From Nitrospira sp. KM1 (GTDB lineage Bacteria; Nitrospirota; Nitrospiria; Nitrospirales; Nitrospiraceae), in NCBI RefSeq assembly GCF_011405515.1, contig NZ_AP022671.1, positions 310,001-374,000 of the forward strand: a DNA stretch of 64,000 nt, read 5' to 3'. The notes below the pieces were generated by a model that ran no database searches, was not told the DNA's origin, and was given only the letters and a program-made list of their open reading frames with translations. The translations under genes were made by a program, and so were the position numbers. Shown here piece after piece: positions 7,314-17,044 of this stretch; positions within the stretch are counted from its first letter, which is position 1; the number at the start of each line of letters is the position of its first letter.

Positions 7314-7349
7314 AAGACCGAGTCTTGTTCGATCACAAGACTCGGTCTT
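7314..7349 (-). terminator. Long hairpin between dnaK and dnaJ
   Basis: A perfect 15-bp inverted repeat, AAGACCGAGTCTTGT (7314-7328) and ACAAGACTCGGTCTT (7335-7349), encloses a 6-base loop. It starts 18 bp after the dnaK stop in the direction of transcription. On the minus strand it is followed by TCTTTCTG, so it could terminate or attenuate transcription, or stabilise the dnaK message. Confidence 0.65.
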
Positions 7350-7366
7350 ATGCCGCGTATTGTATC

Positions 7367-9286
7367 TTATTTCTTATCTTTGTCTACTTCCTCGAACTCG
7401 GCATCGACGACTTTTTCGTCGGTCTTCGCGCCATTCGAGCTGGTGCCATCCGATTGGTCGCCGCTCGGTGCAGCCGACGCCGATGCCTTCTTGTACATTT
7501 CTTCAGCCAGCTTGTGAGAGGCGGTCGTCAAGGTTTGGGTTGCCGCTTCAATCGCATCCGGATCGGTCCCCTCCATGGCCTTCTTCAAATTCGCCACGGC
7601 CTCTTCGATTTTGGTCTTTTCCTCCGGCGCGATCTTGTCACCGTGCTCCTTGATGTTTTTTTCCGTCTGATAGATCAGACTGTCGGCCTGGTTCTTGGCT
7701 TCCGCTGCCTTGCGACGCTTTTTGTCGTCTTCCGTGTGTGATTGGGCATCCTTGACGAGCTGTTCGACTTCTTCCTTGCTCAGACCGCTCGATGCGGTAA
7801 TTTTGATCGATTGCTCTTTCTGCGTCGCCAGATCCTTGGCCGACACATGCACGATTCCGTTCGCATCGATATCAAAGGTGACTTCGACCTGAGGCATGCC
7901 TCGAGGAGCAGGGGGAATACCCACGAGATCGAACTGGCCCAGCAACTTGTTATCGTTGGCCATTTCACGTTCACCTTGGAACACCCGGATGGTCACAGCG
8001 GTCTGGTTATCCGCCGCCGTCGAAAATACCTGACTCTTCTTGGTCGGAACCGTTGTATTCCGCTCGATCAGCTTGGTGAACACTCCGCCCAAGGTTTCGA
8101 TACCCAGCGAAAGCGGAGTGACGTCCAGGAGCAGCACGTCTTTGACGTCGCCTTTGAGCACTCCTCCCTGGATTCCCGCCCCAATGGCGACGACCTCATC
8201 CGGATTGACCCCTCGATGCGGTTCTTTTCCGAAAAAGTCCTTTACAACCTGAATCACTTTGGGCATGCGGGTCATACCGCCGACGAGAACCACTTCGTTG
8301 ATGTCCCGGGACGATACCCCGGCATCGGCCAGTGCTTTTTTACACGGTTCAATCGTCCGTTGGATCAGATCGTCCACCAACTGTTCGAGCTTGGCACGGG
8401 TCAGCTTGATCACCATATGCTTCGGACCGCTGGAATCGGCCGTGATGAACGGAAGATTAATCTCGGTCTCCTGAGAAGAAGACAACTCGATTTTGGCCCG
8501 CTCCGCAGCTTCTTTTAACCGCTGAAGCGCCATGCGGTCCTTGCGCAGATCGATGCCCTGATCCTTTTTGAACTCGTCGACCAGCCAATCCATGACACGA
8601 AGGTCGAAGTCGTCGCCGCCGAGATAGGTGTCGCCATTTGTCGATTTGACTTCGAAGACTCCCTCGCCGATCTCGAGGACCGATACGTCGAAGGTCCCTC
8701 CGCCCAAATCGTACACCGCGATCCGCTCGTCTTTTTTCTTGTCCAAACCATAGGCCAGGGAGGCGGCGGTCGGTTCGTTAATGATCCGGAGAACGTTCAG
8801 TCCGGCGATCTGGCCGGCGTCCTTTGTCGCTTGCCGCTGGCTATCATCGAAATACGCCGGCACTGTGACGACGGCCTCGGAAATCTTTTCGCCGAGATAG
8901 TCTTCCGCCGTTTGGCGCATTTTCTGAAGAATCATCGCGGAGATTTCCGGGGGACTATATCGTTTCCCGCGCAACTCCACATGCGCGTCTCCATTGTCGG
9001 CTTCGACCACTTTGTAGGGAAGCCGCTTGAGCGCTTCCTGGACTTCTTTGCTGCGGAACTTCCTGCCCATGAGTCGCTTGACTGAAAAAATCGTGTTTTC
9101 AGGATTCGTGATGGCCTGACGTTTGGCAATTTGTCCGACCAACCGCTCGGATTTATCCGTGATGGCCACCACAGAAGGCGTGGTGCGGCTGCCTTCCGCG
9201 TTTGCAATGACGACGGGGTCGCCGCCGCTCATAATGGCAACACAGGAATTCGTCGTTCCCAAGTCGATGCCGATTACTTTACCCAT
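7367..9286 (-). CDS. dnaK: Chaperone protein DnaK (Hsp70)
   Basis: The protein has 639 residues. The N-terminal actin-like ATPase domain has the phosphate-binding motif [42 protein letters not shown] and [10 protein letters not shown]. The substrate-binding domain begins after [19 protein letters not shown], and the lid is helical with an acidic/Ala-rich tail ending [12 protein letters not shown], typical of bacterial DnaK. It works with DnaJ and GrpE, encoded on either side. A clear GGAAGGAG ribosome binding site precedes the ATG. No CIRCE element was seen nearby. Confidence 0.98.
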   Translation of the reverse strand: MGKVIGIDLGTTNSCVAIMSGGDPVVIANAEGSRTTPSVVAITDKSERLVGQIAKRQAITNPENTIFSVKRLMGRKFRSKEVQEALKRLPYKVVEADNGDAHVELRGKRYSPPEISAMILQKMRQTAEDYLGEKISEAVVTVPAYFDDSQRQATKDAGQIAGLNVLRIINEPTAASLAYGLDKKKDERIAVYDLGGGTFDVSVLEIGEGVFEVKSTNGDTYLGGDDFDLRVMDWLVDEFKKDQGIDLRKDRMALQRLKEAAERAKIELSSSQETEINLPFITADSSGPKHMVIKLTRAKLEQLVDDLIQRTIEPCKKALADAGVSSRDINEVVLVGGMTRMPKVIQVVKDFFGKEPHRGVNPDEVVAIGAGIQGGVLKGDVKDVLLLDVTPLSLGIETLGGVFTKLIERNTTVPTKKSQVFSTAADNQTAVTIRVFQGEREMANDNKLLGQFDLVGIPPAPRGMPQVEVTFDIDANGIVHVSAKDLATQKEQSIKITASSGLSKEEVEQLVKDAQSHTEDDKKRRKAAEAKNQADSLIYQTEKNIKEHGDKIAPEEKTKIEEAVANLKKAMEGTDPDAIEAATQTLTTASHKLAEEMYKKASASAAPSGDQSDGTSSNGAKTDEKVVDAEFEEVDKDKK

Positions 9287-9342
9287 GGTATGTGTGCTCC
9301 TTCCTCAATGCTTGTCGTTTTCAGTATCGTAGATATGCATCT

Positions 9343-9894
9343 TTACGATGCGGTGTTCGCTCCGCCCGTCGATACGCTGACCATCGCCGCCCGAAGGATA
9401 CGATCATGCAGACGATACCCTCGCTGAAACTCTTCGACGACGTGGTGCTCGGGGACGTGACTGGACGGAACCGAGGTCACAGCCTGATGGCCTGAAGGAT
9501 CGAATTCCTGTCCGACAGTAGGTATGGGCTGTACTCCGAATTTCTGCAGCACAGCGGACAGTTGCTTCAATGTCAGCTCAACCCCTTGTGTCAACGAATC
9601 CTTGCTTCCGGATTCATTTGCAGCCTTGATGGCACGCTCCAGATTGTCGACAACCGGCAACAACTCTTTAATAATCTGTTCGTTTCCGAATCGAACCTGA
9701 TCACGCTGATCCCGTTGAGCTAATCGCTTGTAGTTATCAAACTCCGCTGCGAGCCTCAAATATTTATCATTGAGGATCTTGAGTTCGTCCGGGTTGCACG
9801 TTGGTAGGTTTCCGAGTTCACCCGATGCGTTGTTGGATTCCTGATTGTCTCCTAACTCATCGATTATATTGGCGTTATCTTTTTCCTCAGTCAC
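9343..9894 (-). CDS. grpE: Nucleotide exchange factor GrpE
   Basis: The protein has 183 residues from a GTG preceded by AAGGAG. The acidic, Asn-rich N-terminus leads into the long coiled-coil helix (LNDKYLRLAAEFDNYKRLAQ) and the beta-wing domain with LLPVVDNLERAIKA, GVELTLKQLSAVLQKFGV and the conserved HQAVTSVPSSHVPEHHVVEE segment. GrpE releases ADP from DnaK. It heads the grpE-dnaK-dnaJ-rsmE order. No hrcA gene is adjacent. Confidence 0.96.
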   Translation of the reverse strand: MTEEKDNANIIDELGDNQESNNASGELGNLPTCNPDELKILNDKYLRLAAEFDNYKRLAQRDQRDQVRFGNEQIIKELLPVVDNLERAIKAANESGSKDSLTQGVELTLKQLSAVLQKFGVQPIPTVGQEFDPSGHQAVTSVPSSHVPEHHVVEEFQRGYRLHDRILRAAMVSVSTGGANTAS

Positions 9895-9980
9895 GGCTGC
9901 TCCTTTTTATGAGCACGAGATAGGCATAGACCGCATAAAGTCAACAGGAACAAAGGAAATATATTATGGAAATGAATTGG

Positions 9981-10772
9981 CTAGACCCAGTGAGCGGTGC
10001 CGCCGTTTTCTTGTGAACGTCGATACAGCAATTCCAATCCCTCGAGAGTCAGCAGCGGTTCGATCTTTTGAATGGATGACGTTTCAGGAGCTATGGTGGA
10101 GCTCAACCCGCCCGTGGCGATCACATATGTGGAATGCCCCAATTCCTGTTCGATACGCCGTACCAAGGCATCAACCAACCCGGCATATCCGAAGATCAAG
10201 CCTGACTGAATGCTTCCGGATGTATCGGCACCAATGACGCTCTTAGGTCTGATCAACTCAACCTTGGACAACTTGGCCGCACGGGCAAACAGCGCTTCGG
10301 CCGATATTCCCAGTCCGGGAGCAATAACTCCGCCAAGGTACTCCCCGGTCTTCGTGACCGCACAAAATGTCGTCGCCGTTCCAAAATCGACTACGATGAG
10401 ATCTCGACGATATTTATGGTATGCGGCGGCGGCATTGACGAGGCGGTCGCTGCCAATCTCCTTCGGATGAGGGTACCTAATGATCATGCCCGTATCGATA
10501 TCCGAAGTGACCAGAAGGGGGCATCGATGGAAGAACTGTTCAATAAGAATTTCGAATGTTCCGGTCAATGCAGGAACGACACTGGATATGACGGCGGCAT
10601 CTATGCGTATTGCCGGTACACCCGCTGCCGAGAGCAGACTCGTAAACAAGATGCCGTATTCGTCCGATGTTTTTTTCGCATCCGTCGCCAAGCGCCAATG
10701 TGCGTGCAGGCGTCTATCCTCATAGATTCCCCAGACGACGTTGGTATTGCCGATATCAACTACAAGGAGCAT
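9981..10772 (-). CDS. coaX: Type III pantothenate kinase CoaX
   Basis: CoaX phosphorylates pantothenate, the first step of coenzyme A synthesis. The protein has 263 residues from the ATG at 10772, chosen because the family begins at MLLVVDIGNTNVVWGIY. The longer open frame to 10925 would run into the repeat element. The ASKHA-fold phosphate loop DIGNTN is followed by AVISSVVPALT, GSDRLVNAAAAYHKY, VVDFGTATTFCAV, the GGVIAPGLGISAEALF segment and GYAGLVDALVRRIE. The dispersed repeat at 10805-11064 sits 32 bp upstream of the start, separating coaX from birA. Confidence 0.93.
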   Translation of the reverse strand: MLLVVDIGNTNVVWGIYEDRRLHAHWRLATDAKKTSDEYGILFTSLLSAAGVPAIRIDAAVISSVVPALTGTFEILIEQFFHRCPLLVTSDIDTGMIIRYPHPKEIGSDRLVNAAAAYHKYRRDLIVVDFGTATTFCAVTKTGEYLGGVIAPGLGISAEALFARAAKLSKVELIRPKSVIGADTSGSIQSGLIFGYAGLVDALVRRIEQELGHSTYVIATGGLSSTIAPETSSIQKIEPLLTLEGLELLYRRSQENGGTAHWV

Positions 10773-10804
10773 GATGCCATTGTACGGTCCGTCGGCCGAT
10801 TTAG

Positions 10805-11064
10805 CTAGCAGCCTGTTGACAAAGTCGACCGTCCCACCCGCCCAGCCCGGACGCGCCGAGACGCGTCTTTCACCAAGCTTTGTTCTCGCGGGACACTGCC
10901 GCCTCACCATCTCGGCGGCGTTCACAGGCGTGCCGTGCCTTATTCGGCACGGCGTGAACCTCAGAGGCTCAACGTACGGCCTGGGAGGACGACTGTTCCT
11001 ACAGTCAGGGAGCGGGCGGGTGGGTGAAAAAAGACGGCCTTTCTGAACAGCCTGCAGGGCAGGC
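10805..11064. repeat. Dispersed MITE-like repeat, copy 1
   Basis: This non-coding GC-rich element of about 260 bp lies between birA and coaX. Its ends are imperfect inverted repeats: CTAGCAGCCTGTTGACAAAG at 10805, and CCTGCAGGCTGTTCAGAAAG in reverse complement near 11060. Both lead inward to CACCC(A)CCCGCCC. The interior (10848-10979) matches 43033-43165 almost base for base in the opposite orientation. It holds the hairpin CCGTGCC-TTATTC-GGCACGG and the small hairpin GACTG-ttccta-CAGTC. No ORF or transposase is present. It looks like a non-autonomous element or a large REP/BIME-type repeat. Confidence 0.75.
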
Positions 11065-11129
11065 TAATACCGCACGTAACTTCAAACATGACTCTATTTC
11101 CAAGGTCATCACGTAGTTTGTCCACACTG

Positions 11130-11963
11130 CTAGGTGCGTAAGTGAATGATATCTGCAGCTCGAAGATGACGAATCGGCTCCCGCCTAACGTCGGATTCTG
11201 GACGGTGAGGTTCGACGATAAGTGAACCGTCCGGGCCAATGGATCGAGCCAGGGCGATAAAATCCTGCCCTCCCGTCAGGCTGGCCTTGATCCTTTTTCC
11301 CAACGTCGAGCATCGGCGGTTGTAGGCTTGTGCTATGCGCTCCGATCCGCGAGTGGCGTATTCTTCAAGACATTGTTCAAGTTCATTGAGCAACTGTGCG
11401 ATAACTCGGTTACGATCAATCTCAGCCGTCGACTCATGACGGATGGTCGTCGCACCATCCCGCAACTCTGCCGGAAAATCTTGATTTTTACCATTCACAT
11501 TCAACCCGACACCAATCACCTGAAATGATTTTGATCCAGGCAGCGGTCCGCTTTCGCACAAAATACCGCCGACTTTCCGCTCGCCGATGAGAAGATCGTT
11601 GGGCCATTTAACTGAAACGGCGACAGTCGATACCATTTCGATCGCTTCGGAAGCCGCGAGCGCCGTCAGCAACGGCAGCCAGGAAAGGCAATCGGACAGA
11701 CGATCAAGAGGAGCGGAATTTATCAACACGATAGAACAGTAAATGTTTACACCTGGAGGTGAGAACCACTGCCTCGATAGCCGGCCACGTCCTGCAGTCT
11801 GTGTATCGGCCAGTACAACCGTGCCGTGCTCGACACCTGCCTGTACGAGCCTGACCGCTTCGCGGCTCGTCGAGTCGACTTCATCGTGTAATTCCATGCG
11901 TTGGCCGAGACAACGGGTGCTGAGGGTGCTCCGGATCGCATCGGCGGAAAGTGAAGGTGGCAT
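11130..11963 (-). CDS. birA: Biotin--[acetyl-CoA-carboxylase] ligase
   Basis: The protein has 277 residues. It activates biotin as biotinyl-AMP and transfers it to the biotin carboxyl carrier protein. Motifs seen are DEVDSTSREA, the biotinyl-AMP loop TAGRGRLSRQWFSP, VSVKWPNDLLIGERKVGGIL and GVGLNVNGKNQDFP. The N-terminal winged-helix repressor domain of E. coli BirA is absent, so this is a catalytic-only (group I) enzyme. It starts two bases after the nadC stop, within the valS-nadC-birA transcription unit. Confidence 0.93.
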   Translation of the reverse strand: MPPSLSADAIRSTLSTRCLGQRMELHDEVDSTSREAVRLVQAGVEHGTVVLADTQTAGRGRLSRQWFSPPGVNIYCSIVLINSAPLDRLSDCLSWLPLLTALAASEAIEMVSTVAVSVKWPNDLLIGERKVGGILCESGPLPGSKSFQVIGVGLNVNGKNQDFPAELRDGATTIRHESTAEIDRNRVIAQLLNELEQCLEEYATRGSERIAQAYNRRCSTLGKRIKASLTGGQDFIALARSIGPDGSLIVEPHRPESDVRREPIRHLRAADIIHLRT

Positions 11964-11965
11964 GC

Positions 11966-12841
11966 TTATCGTCTTCGTCTCGACCGTACTCTCGTCAGTT
12001 CGAGACTCACATCGGCGGCGGAGGCTGAATGAGTGAGCGCGCCGATTGAAATACGATCCGCTCCGGCCGCAGCCATCGCGCGGACATTCGTCAAAGAAAT
12101 GCCGCCGGATACCTCAACCAACGCCCGCCCCCGGATCAATGCCACGGCTCGTTTCACCATGTTGACAGACATGTTATCAAGCAAAATGACATCTGCTTGT
12201 GCCGCCAATGCTTGCTTGACCTCCGGCAACGTCTCAACCTCTACAATGATCGGCATGTCCGTGGGACTTCGAAGATGAGCAAGACGACAAGCGGCTTTCA
12301 CAGTCCGTCTTGTCCGATTCAACAGGGCAAGATGATTGTCTTTGATCAGAATGCCGTCTTCCAGAGACAGCCGGTGGTTGAGTCCCCCACCCAGCGAGAC
12401 AGCCCATTTTTGCAAAGCTCTCCATCCGGGCAGTGTTTTTCTCGTATCAAGAATCACTGCGGGGAACTCTTGCACCGCCTGGCAGAACCTGCGCGTCAGT
12501 GTGGCGATGCCCGACAGATGCTGGAGGAAGTTCAGAGCTACTCGCTCGGCCATCAGCATAGAACGGCCGTCGCCTTGAAGTTGCATCAAGACGTCCCCTG
12601 CGTTCGCACGGCCCCCATCGCCGATCAACACGCTCAAGAACAACGATGTATCGACGGCCAGGAACGACTGCACTGCCGCAGCCATTCCCGCGACAACGAG
12701 CGGCTCCTTGGCGATAATCGTCCCTCTCGCAGCGACGGCTGACGTGAACAATGCCGCAGTCGTGACATCTCCGTTGCCCAGATCTTCCTGAAGCCCTTCG
12801 CGTACGAGCCGGCGAATGTCTGCGGCCGGAAGCGTCACCAT
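11966..12841 (-). CDS. nadC: Nicotinate-nucleotide pyrophosphorylase (carboxylating) NadC
   Basis: The protein has 291 residues. It converts quinolinate and phosphoribosyl pyrophosphate to nicotinate mononucleotide in NAD synthesis. Signature segments are REGLQEDLGNGDVTT, LNFLQHLSGIATLTRRF, LDTRKTLPGWRALQKWAV with the substrate-binding Arg and Lys, GGGLNHRLSLEDGILIKDNH, and the C-terminal VEVSGGI and ADRISIGALTHS. The gene begins three bases after the valS stop codon and abuts birA, so the three genes are one operon. Confidence 0.96.
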   Translation of the reverse strand: MVTLPAADIRRLVREGLQEDLGNGDVTTAALFTSAVAARGTIIAKEPLVVAGMAAAVQSFLAVDTSLFLSVLIGDGGRANAGDVLMQLQGDGRSMLMAERVALNFLQHLSGIATLTRRFCQAVQEFPAVILDTRKTLPGWRALQKWAVSLGGGLNHRLSLEDGILIKDNHLALLNRTRRTVKAACRLAHLRSPTDMPIIVEVETLPEVKQALAAQADVILLDNMSVNMVKRAVALIRGRALVEVSGGISLTNVRAMAAAGADRISIGALTHSASAADVSLELTRVRSRRRR

Positions 12842-12844
12842 GAC

Positions 12845-15613
12845 TTATGGTCTCAGCATCGAACGCAGCTGACCTTCGCTACTGGCCAGGAGATCCTGAT
12901 CATTCTGGAGACTCTTTAGGCGGGATTGATGGTCGGCAATGACATCCGGAGGAGCTTTTGATACAAACTCGTGATTCCTTAATTTTCCCTGAAGCCTGGC
13001 CATCTCCTTGTCCTGTTCCTCGATCTGTTTTACGATCCGATCAAGCGCTTTCTTCAGGTCTACATCACCCGAGACAGCGATTCCGATCGAAAGTCCTTCG
13101 GTCACGAGGCGAAGGAGTTTGCTCTTGGGCCATTCATCCGGTGAACGAATCTCCGCAGTGCCTCGGCTCAGGTGAGCGAGATGCGGTCGAATAGAATGAA
13201 GCAGCCGCTGCACGGTAGCATCATCATGCGCAACATAAAATGATACTTGTTGTCCGGGAGGGTAGTTCAGCAGAACACGTCCGGTTCTCAGCAGACTGAC
13301 CGCGTGCTCCAGCCATGCGTACAGACGTTCGGCTTCCGGGTTGCGTCGTTCTCCATTCGTTTGGGGAAACTGCTGTATGACCAGGCTGTCTCCCTGGTGA
13401 GGAATGGTCTGCCAAATCTCCTCGCTGATAAACGGCATGAACGGATGCAGGAGACGCATTGTGGTTTCCAGCGTTTCTACGAGCGTATGCCGTATTCCAG
13501 GGGCGTCGGGATGTTGAGGGTCTTGAAGGGCCGGTTTGATCATCTCCAAATACCAGTCACAGAACTCATGCCAGATGAAGCGGTACAGTGCCGCTGCAGC
13601 TCGGTCGAACCGGTATGCTTCGAGTTCTGATATGACCGACGCAATCGCGTGGTCGAGACGGCTGCAAATCCAGCGGTCGGGGAACGAACGGGCTCCTGCC
13701 GGAGTCGCTGATGTCTGCCCGTCAAGATACATCAGGGCGAACCGTGCGGCGTTCCAGACCTTGTTGGCAAAGTTCCGATATCCTTCAATGCGTTCCTCCG
13801 CGAGTTTGACGTCCCTGCCCGGCGAAGCCATAGACGCCAGCGTAAAGCGTAAGGCATCGGTTCCGAACTGGTCCATGACGTGCAGGGGGTCAACCACATT
13901 CCCTTTTGACTTACTCATTTTCTGCCCTTCGGCATCGCGGACCAGGGCGTGGATGTACACGTCGCGGAACGGGACCTCTTCCATGAACTTGAGCCCGAAC
14001 ATGATCATGCGCGCAACCCAAAAAAACAGAATGTCCAGACCGGTGACCAGGGTAGAGGTCGGATAGTACTTCTGGAGCTCCGGAGTGTGTTCGGGCCATC
14101 CGAGCGTCGAGAAGGGCCACAGACCTGATGAAAACCAGGTGTCGAGCACATCGGGGTCACGAAGCAACGACTGTGTGCCGCAGGCTGGACATGCCGACGG
14201 GGCAGTACGAGACACGATCGCACGAGCGCCCTGCAGCAGCGTGATCCGCGTCACGGTCGTACCATCTACGTTCGTCACGACCTGGCGTTGAATGAGGTCG
14301 GCATTGCACGATTCACAATACCAAGCCGGAATTTGGTGTCCCCACCAGATCTGTCGGGAAATGCACCAGTCTCTGATATCACGCATCCAACCGAGATAAT
14401 TATTGACCCAACCTTCTGGAATGATCCGAATCCGGCCATCTTCGACGGCCTTGATGGCTGGCTCTGCCAACGGTTGGATGTTCACGAACCATTGCGGCGA
14501 CAGATAGGGTTCGACGATCGTTTTGCACCGATAACATTTTCCCACCGACATCTTATGATCATCGACTCCGACCAGTGATTCCCTCTCGCGTAGCGCCTGT
14601 TCGACCTTAGGCCTGGCCTTTGCGACTGGCAGTTTACCAAGTGTCTGGATGACACCTTGGTCCACGCCTGCAGCATGCAGCAACCCCGGATCCATCAGCG
14701 CTTGATGATCGAGAATCGCGAGGCGTGGGAGATGATGACGCTCACCGGCCTCGAAGTCATTGAAGTCATGCGCTGGAGTAATTTTGACGGCGCCTGTTCC
14801 AAATTCACGATCAACCAGAATGGGATCTCCGACAATAGGCACGGTTCTGTTGGTAAGGGGAATGTGCACCCGCCGGCCGATCAGGCCACGATAGCGAGGG
14901 TCGTCGGGATGAACTGCGACCGCCGTGTCCCCCAATAAGGTTTCCGGTCTAGTCGTTGCCACCGTCAAGGCGGTTGACGCTTCGCCTTCCAGAGGATATT
15001 GGATCAGATAAAGTTTTCCCTTTGTTTCTTCGTGTTCGACCTCGATGTCCGACAGCGCGGTAAGACAGCGCGGGCACCAATTGATGAGCCGTTCCCCACG
15101 ATAGATCAATCCATCCTCATACAGTCGAACGAATCCCTCGACGACGGCTTTTGAGAGCCCCTCGTCCATGGTGAAGCGAAGTCGATTCCAATCGCACGAC
15201 TCCCCCAGCTTCTTCTGCTGCTCGATGATGGTGTTCCCTGACTCGGCCTTCCAGCGCCACACTCTCTCGATGAACCGTTCTCGTCCAAGCGATTCGCGTG
15301 ATAATCCTTCAGCCGCCATCTGTTTTTCGACGACATTCTGTGTCGCAATACCGGCATGGTCGGTTCCTGGCAGCCAGAGCGTATTCCACCCCTGCATCCG
15401 GCGCCACCGAATGAGGATGTCTTGCAGCGAGTGGTTCAGCGCATGGCCGATATGAAGAGAACCGGTGACGTTGGGAGGAGGAATGACAATGGAGAATGGC
15501 TGACCGGGAGCATGAACATCCGCGTGGAAGTATCCGCGGTCATTCCAGATGCGGTACCAGCGAGCTTCGACTGTCTTGGGGTCGTACGTTTTATCGAGTT
15601 GCGGGATGGTCAT
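12845..15613 (-). CDS. valS: Valine--tRNA ligase
   Basis: The protein has 922 residues, a full-length class I synthetase. The HIGH signature is in PPPNVTGSLHIGHALNHSLQ near residue 45, followed by a CP1 editing domain (VATTRPETLLGDTAVAVHPD). The KMSKS signature is in GQKMSKSKGNVVDP. The anticodon-binding helical domain follows. A C-terminal coiled coil, typical of ValRS, covers about the last 65 residues (IVKQIEEQDKEMARLQGKLR). It is the first gene of the minus-strand operon that continues with nadC and birA. Confidence 0.97.
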   Translation of the reverse strand: MTIPQLDKTYDPKTVEARWYRIWNDRGYFHADVHAPGQPFSIVIPPPNVTGSLHIGHALNHSLQDILIRWRRMQGWNTLWLPGTDHAGIATQNVVEKQMAAEGLSRESLGRERFIERVWRWKAESGNTIIEQQKKLGESCDWNRLRFTMDEGLSKAVVEGFVRLYEDGLIYRGERLINWCPRCLTALSDIEVEHEETKGKLYLIQYPLEGEASTALTVATTRPETLLGDTAVAVHPDDPRYRGLIGRRVHIPLTNRTVPIVGDPILVDREFGTGAVKITPAHDFNDFEAGERHHLPRLAILDHQALMDPGLLHAAGVDQGVIQTLGKLPVAKARPKVEQALRERESLVGVDDHKMSVGKCYRCKTIVEPYLSPQWFVNIQPLAEPAIKAVEDGRIRIIPEGWVNNYLGWMRDIRDWCISRQIWWGHQIPAWYCESCNADLIQRQVVTNVDGTTVTRITLLQGARAIVSRTAPSACPACGTQSLLRDPDVLDTWFSSGLWPFSTLGWPEHTPELQKYYPTSTLVTGLDILFFWVARMIMFGLKFMEEVPFRDVYIHALVRDAEGQKMSKSKGNVVDPLHVMDQFGTDALRFTLASMASPGRDVKLAEERIEGYRNFANKVWNAARFALMYLDGQTSATPAGARSFPDRWICSRLDHAIASVISELEAYRFDRAAAALYRFIWHEFCDWYLEMIKPALQDPQHPDAPGIRHTLVETLETTMRLLHPFMPFISEEIWQTIPHQGDSLVIQQFPQTNGERRNPEAERLYAWLEHAVSLLRTGRVLLNYPPGQQVSFYVAHDDATVQRLLHSIRPHLAHLSRGTAEIRSPDEWPKSKLLRLVTEGLSIGIAVSGDVDLKKALDRIVKQIEEQDKEMARLQGKLRNHEFVSKAPPDVIADHQSRLKSLQNDQDLLASSEGQLRSMLRP

Positions 15614-15769
15614 TGGTTCGCCGCGTCATCACGGGCGCATCTTACCACGCAGCAGAGATGCCCTCAAGACAAGCCGGCCCGGCTTGAGAGGAACCGGTCC
15701 GTGTGTTATACACACATGCGTTGACGCGAGCACAGTTCTTCATTCACCTTTACAAGTCGGAGACTTGAT

Positions 15770-15883
15770 ATGGCGACAGGCCGTGAGAAGGATCGCAAGA
15801 CGAGAAAAAAGCACCGCAAGAATGTGAAGCGGATGAAAGCCTTGGCGAAGGCCAGGAAGGGAAAGAAAGGAAAAAGAAGCTGA
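15770..15883 (+). CDS. 37-residue very basic protein
   Basis: ATG 15770 opens MATGREKDRKTRKKHRKNVK followed by RMKALAKARKGKKGKRS. Of 37 residues, 21 are Lys, Arg or His and there are almost no hydrophobic residues. The composition is typical of small ribosome-associated or nucleic-acid-binding proteins, loosely resembling the bacterial COX24/bS22-like basic peptides. That resemblance is only one of pattern. It lies alone between divergent valS and a minus-strand response regulator. Low-complexity coding could be accidental, but the lysine codon run ending in a clean stop favours a gene. Confidence 0.5.
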   Translation: MATGREKDRKTRKKHRKNVKRMKALAKARKGKKGKRS

Positions 15884-15901
15884 TCGAGAAGGTATTGCGC
15901 G

Positions 15902-17044
15902 TCAGGCTGCTTCGGATAGGCGCTTGATCTCGGTTCTGATTTGTTCCTCGGCGATGTCCGGTACGACCTGCTGCACGGTTTGCCGGACTTGATCGTCGGC
16001 TGTCACCCGCACCAGTTCTTCTGCAAGTTTTTCAATCTCTCTGGACGCCGCTTTTCTGACTTCTTCCTGGATCTGTCCGTCAAACGTTTTGATATGTTCT
16101 TGAACGAGGGCAGGGACAGATGATCCCATCGAACCGACCTGATCCCGGACAAGATGCTCGAGGTGTTCGGCGACGCGAGGCGTGGCGATCTCCCGAACCG
16201 TCTGGCGGATGATCGGTTCCAGATCCGGAATTGCCGAGGCGATTATTTTCGGGAGCTCTTTCGCGACCAACGACTCCATGGCTTCAATGACGCTGTCATG
16301 AGTCAACTTGGCGGCCACCTGTTGTTCGACTTCGGACTTGACCGCCTTGGCGACTTCCATAGCGAGATTTTTGGCGATCATGCCCGGGAGCATTTCAGAA
16401 ATTGTTTTTTCTGCCCTCTCGGACATTGATTGCAACAACTGTCCAAGCAGTCCTTTCATGGCTTCTTCCGGTTCCGATGCGGGAGATTTACCACTGGATG
16501 CTGGCATCATAGGCTGATCCCTCTGTAGCGGTGCGGAAGCGATGGGTTGTGCTTCAATTTCTCCTGTCTGATACTCATCTTCCGCGCCAGGTCCTTCATC
16601 GTCGTCGGAGTCAGTGGCGCTTGAGACCGGAGGCCAGACCCGCCGCTTCTTCTTGTTCGTTTGCCCAGGGTCGGGCTTTTTTGAATCGAGTTCCTTGATC
16701 AGTTCAAGCAGCTGCTCGGACTGAAACGGTTTTTTCAGCAATGCCTTTACGCCCAAGGATTTGAGATGAGCCTCTTCAAGCCGGTCCCCCGCGCTTACAA
16801 GGGAAATGATATAAGTCTCCGATAACGAATCGACCTTATGGACTTCCTTGCAAAAACCAGAAAAGGTCATATTATCGAGATGGTAGTCGGCAATAATGAG
16901 ATGGGGGGTCGTCTTGCGCGTCGCCTCCAAGGCTGCCGGTCCATCTTGGAAACCGATTACCTCGAATCCTTCAGGCGTAGAAATCTGCTCAACCATCCGT
17001 CGGACAGCCGGACTGCTGTCGATAATAAAAATCGTCAAAGGCAC
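15902..17044 (-). CDS. Response regulator receiver protein with long helical C-terminus
   Basis: The protein has 380 residues. Residues 1-120 form a CheY-like receiver: FIIDSSPAVRRM, phospho-acceptor Asp near 54 in LIIADYHLDN, a switch Ser in YIISLVSAG, and the conserved Lys-Pro in ALLKKPFQSEQ. Only one Asp of the usual acidic pair is seen at the first strand. A charged, low-complexity linker (residues 125-190) leads to a C-terminal half of repeated amphipathic helices (KNLAMEVAKAVKSEVEQQVA and similar), predicted coiled coil, with no DNA-binding or enzymatic output domain. The output is probably protein-protein interaction. The gene stands alone. Confidence 0.75.
   Translation of the reverse strand: MPLTIFIIDSSPAVRRMVEQISTPEGFEVIGFQDGPAALEATRKTTPHLIIADYHLDNMTFSGFCKEVHKVDSLSETYIISLVSAGDRLEEAHLKSLGVKALLKKPFQSEQLLELIKELDSKKPDPGQTNKKKRRVWPPVSSATDSDDDEGPGAEDEYQTGEIEAQPIASAPLQRDQPMMPASSGKSPASEPEEAMKGLLGQLLQSMSERAEKTISEMLPGMIAKNLAMEVAKAVKSEVEQQVAAKLTHDSVIEAMESLVAKELPKIIASAIPDLEPIIRQTVREIATPRVAEHLEHLVRDQVGSMGSSVPALVQEHIKTFDGQIQEEVRKAASREIEKLAEELVRVTADDQVRQTVQQVVPDIAEEQIRTEIKRLSEAA

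Noticed and set aside
7742-8518. Long plus-strand ORF opposite dnaK
   Set aside because: It is a shadow of dnaK with no motif of its own.
9895-9980. CIRCE operator upstream of grpE
   Set aside because: The TTAGCACTC-N9-GAGTGCTAA repeat is not present, and no hrcA gene is in the block.
10773-10925. N-terminal extension of CoaX
   Set aside because: The added residues are encoded largely by the dispersed repeat, and the family starts at MLLVVDIGNTN.
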